Shown: positions 6,153 to 6,206 of the stretch, piece after piece
Position numbering within the stretch: the stretch's first letter is position 1
Layout: each line of letters begins with the position of its first letter
Assembly: GCA_964250215.1 (NCBI GenBank)
Contig: CAXUEX010000161.1
Span: 1 to 6,206 of the forward strand
Source: DAIDJM01 sp964250215
GTDB lineage: Bacteria; Pseudomonadota; Alphaproteobacteria; Acetobacterales; Acetobacteraceae
Length of the DNA: 6,206 nucleotides
Direction of reading: 5' to 3'
Program-made: the position numbers and the translations under genes
The notes under the pieces: model-generated
Told to the model about the DNA's origin: nothing
What the model saw: the letters and a program-made list of their open reading frames with translations, nothing else
Database searches by the model: none

Positions 6153-6206
6153 TTAGAGCAACATCGGCACACACCGCGTCAGCGCGCCGATGAAGTTGCT
6201 CGACAA
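6153..6206 (-). CDS. Possible C-terminal tail of a gene entering from the right edge
   Basis: On the minus strand the frame from the window edge reads 17 codons, ending in NFIGALTRCVPMLL, then TAA at 6155-6153. A gene here would converge on the septum formation initiator gene with a 52-base gap. The tail is hydrophobic but too short to identify, and 17 open codons in GC-rich DNA occur easily by chance. Nothing better is seen in 6101-6206 apart from an inverted repeat at 6156-6201, and an ATG at 6190 (+) that lacks a Shine-Dalgarno. Confidence 0.2.
   Translation of the reverse strand: MSSNFIGALTRCVPMLL
6156..6201. repeat. Imperfect inverted repeat near the right edge
   Basis: GAGCAACATCGGC (6156-6168) pairs with GCCGAT (6186-6191) and GTTGCTC (6195-6201), giving 13 base pairs interrupted by one 3-base bulge (GAA, 6192-6194) around a 17-base loop. 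No T-run follows on either strand, so it does not look like a standard terminator, although it lies downstream of the septum formation initiator gene where one would be expected. It may be an operator, an RNA structure, or part of a coding sequence cut by the edge. Confidence 0.4.

Noticed and set aside
5186..6172. Minus-strand open frame (328 aa) across the TrpD2-like gene and the septation gene
   Set aside because: It spans two convincing plus-strand genes and their intergenic gap; the translation is Arg/Gly-rich with no domain pattern.

Overview
This is a GC-rich chromosomal window, with no RNA gene, mobile element or CRISPR array visible. Gene content and order suggest an alphaproteobacterium: a XerD recombinase gene running by an ATGA overlap into accA, a short SCP2-domain protein, and a divergent-type FtsB/DivIC septation protein. 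The protein style (Ala/Arg/Gly-rich, many GTG/TTG starts) would fit Rhodospirillales/Acetobacteraceae, but that lower rank is inference only.

Layout: (1) 1-246 (+) is the C-terminal end of xerD, cut by the window edge. (2) 243-1199 (+) is accA, the carboxyltransferase alpha subunit of acetyl-CoA carboxylase. (3) 1211-3139 (-) is a large two-part protein with a GT2/GT92-like glycosyltransferase domain in its C-terminal half; it converges on accA with only 11 bases between. (4) 3249-3545 (-) is a minimal SCP2 sterol-carrier-like protein. (5) 3649-4770 (+) is nagA, transcribed divergently from the SCP2 gene. (6) 4758-5724 (+) is a TrpD2/YbiB-like member of the anthranilate phosphoribosyltransferase superfamily. 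Its first 26 codons lie in a different frame from the rest, so the gene looks frameshifted at a (CG)3 run. (7) 5771-6100 (+) is a small FtsB/DivIC-type septum formation initiator with its own TATAAT -10 box. (8) 6101-6206 has no complete gene; the minus strand holds a possible 3' end of a further gene.

Most genes are housekeeping: chromosome dimer resolution, fatty acid synthesis, amino-sugar recycling and cell division. They do not form one pathway. nagA and the TrpD2-like gene overlap by 13 bases and are probably co-transcribed. The points most worth checking are the TrpD2-like frameshift, the uncharacterised N-terminal half of the glycosyltransferase, and two inverted repeats (3150-3186 and 6156-6201). 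I see no convincing new multi-gene system here.
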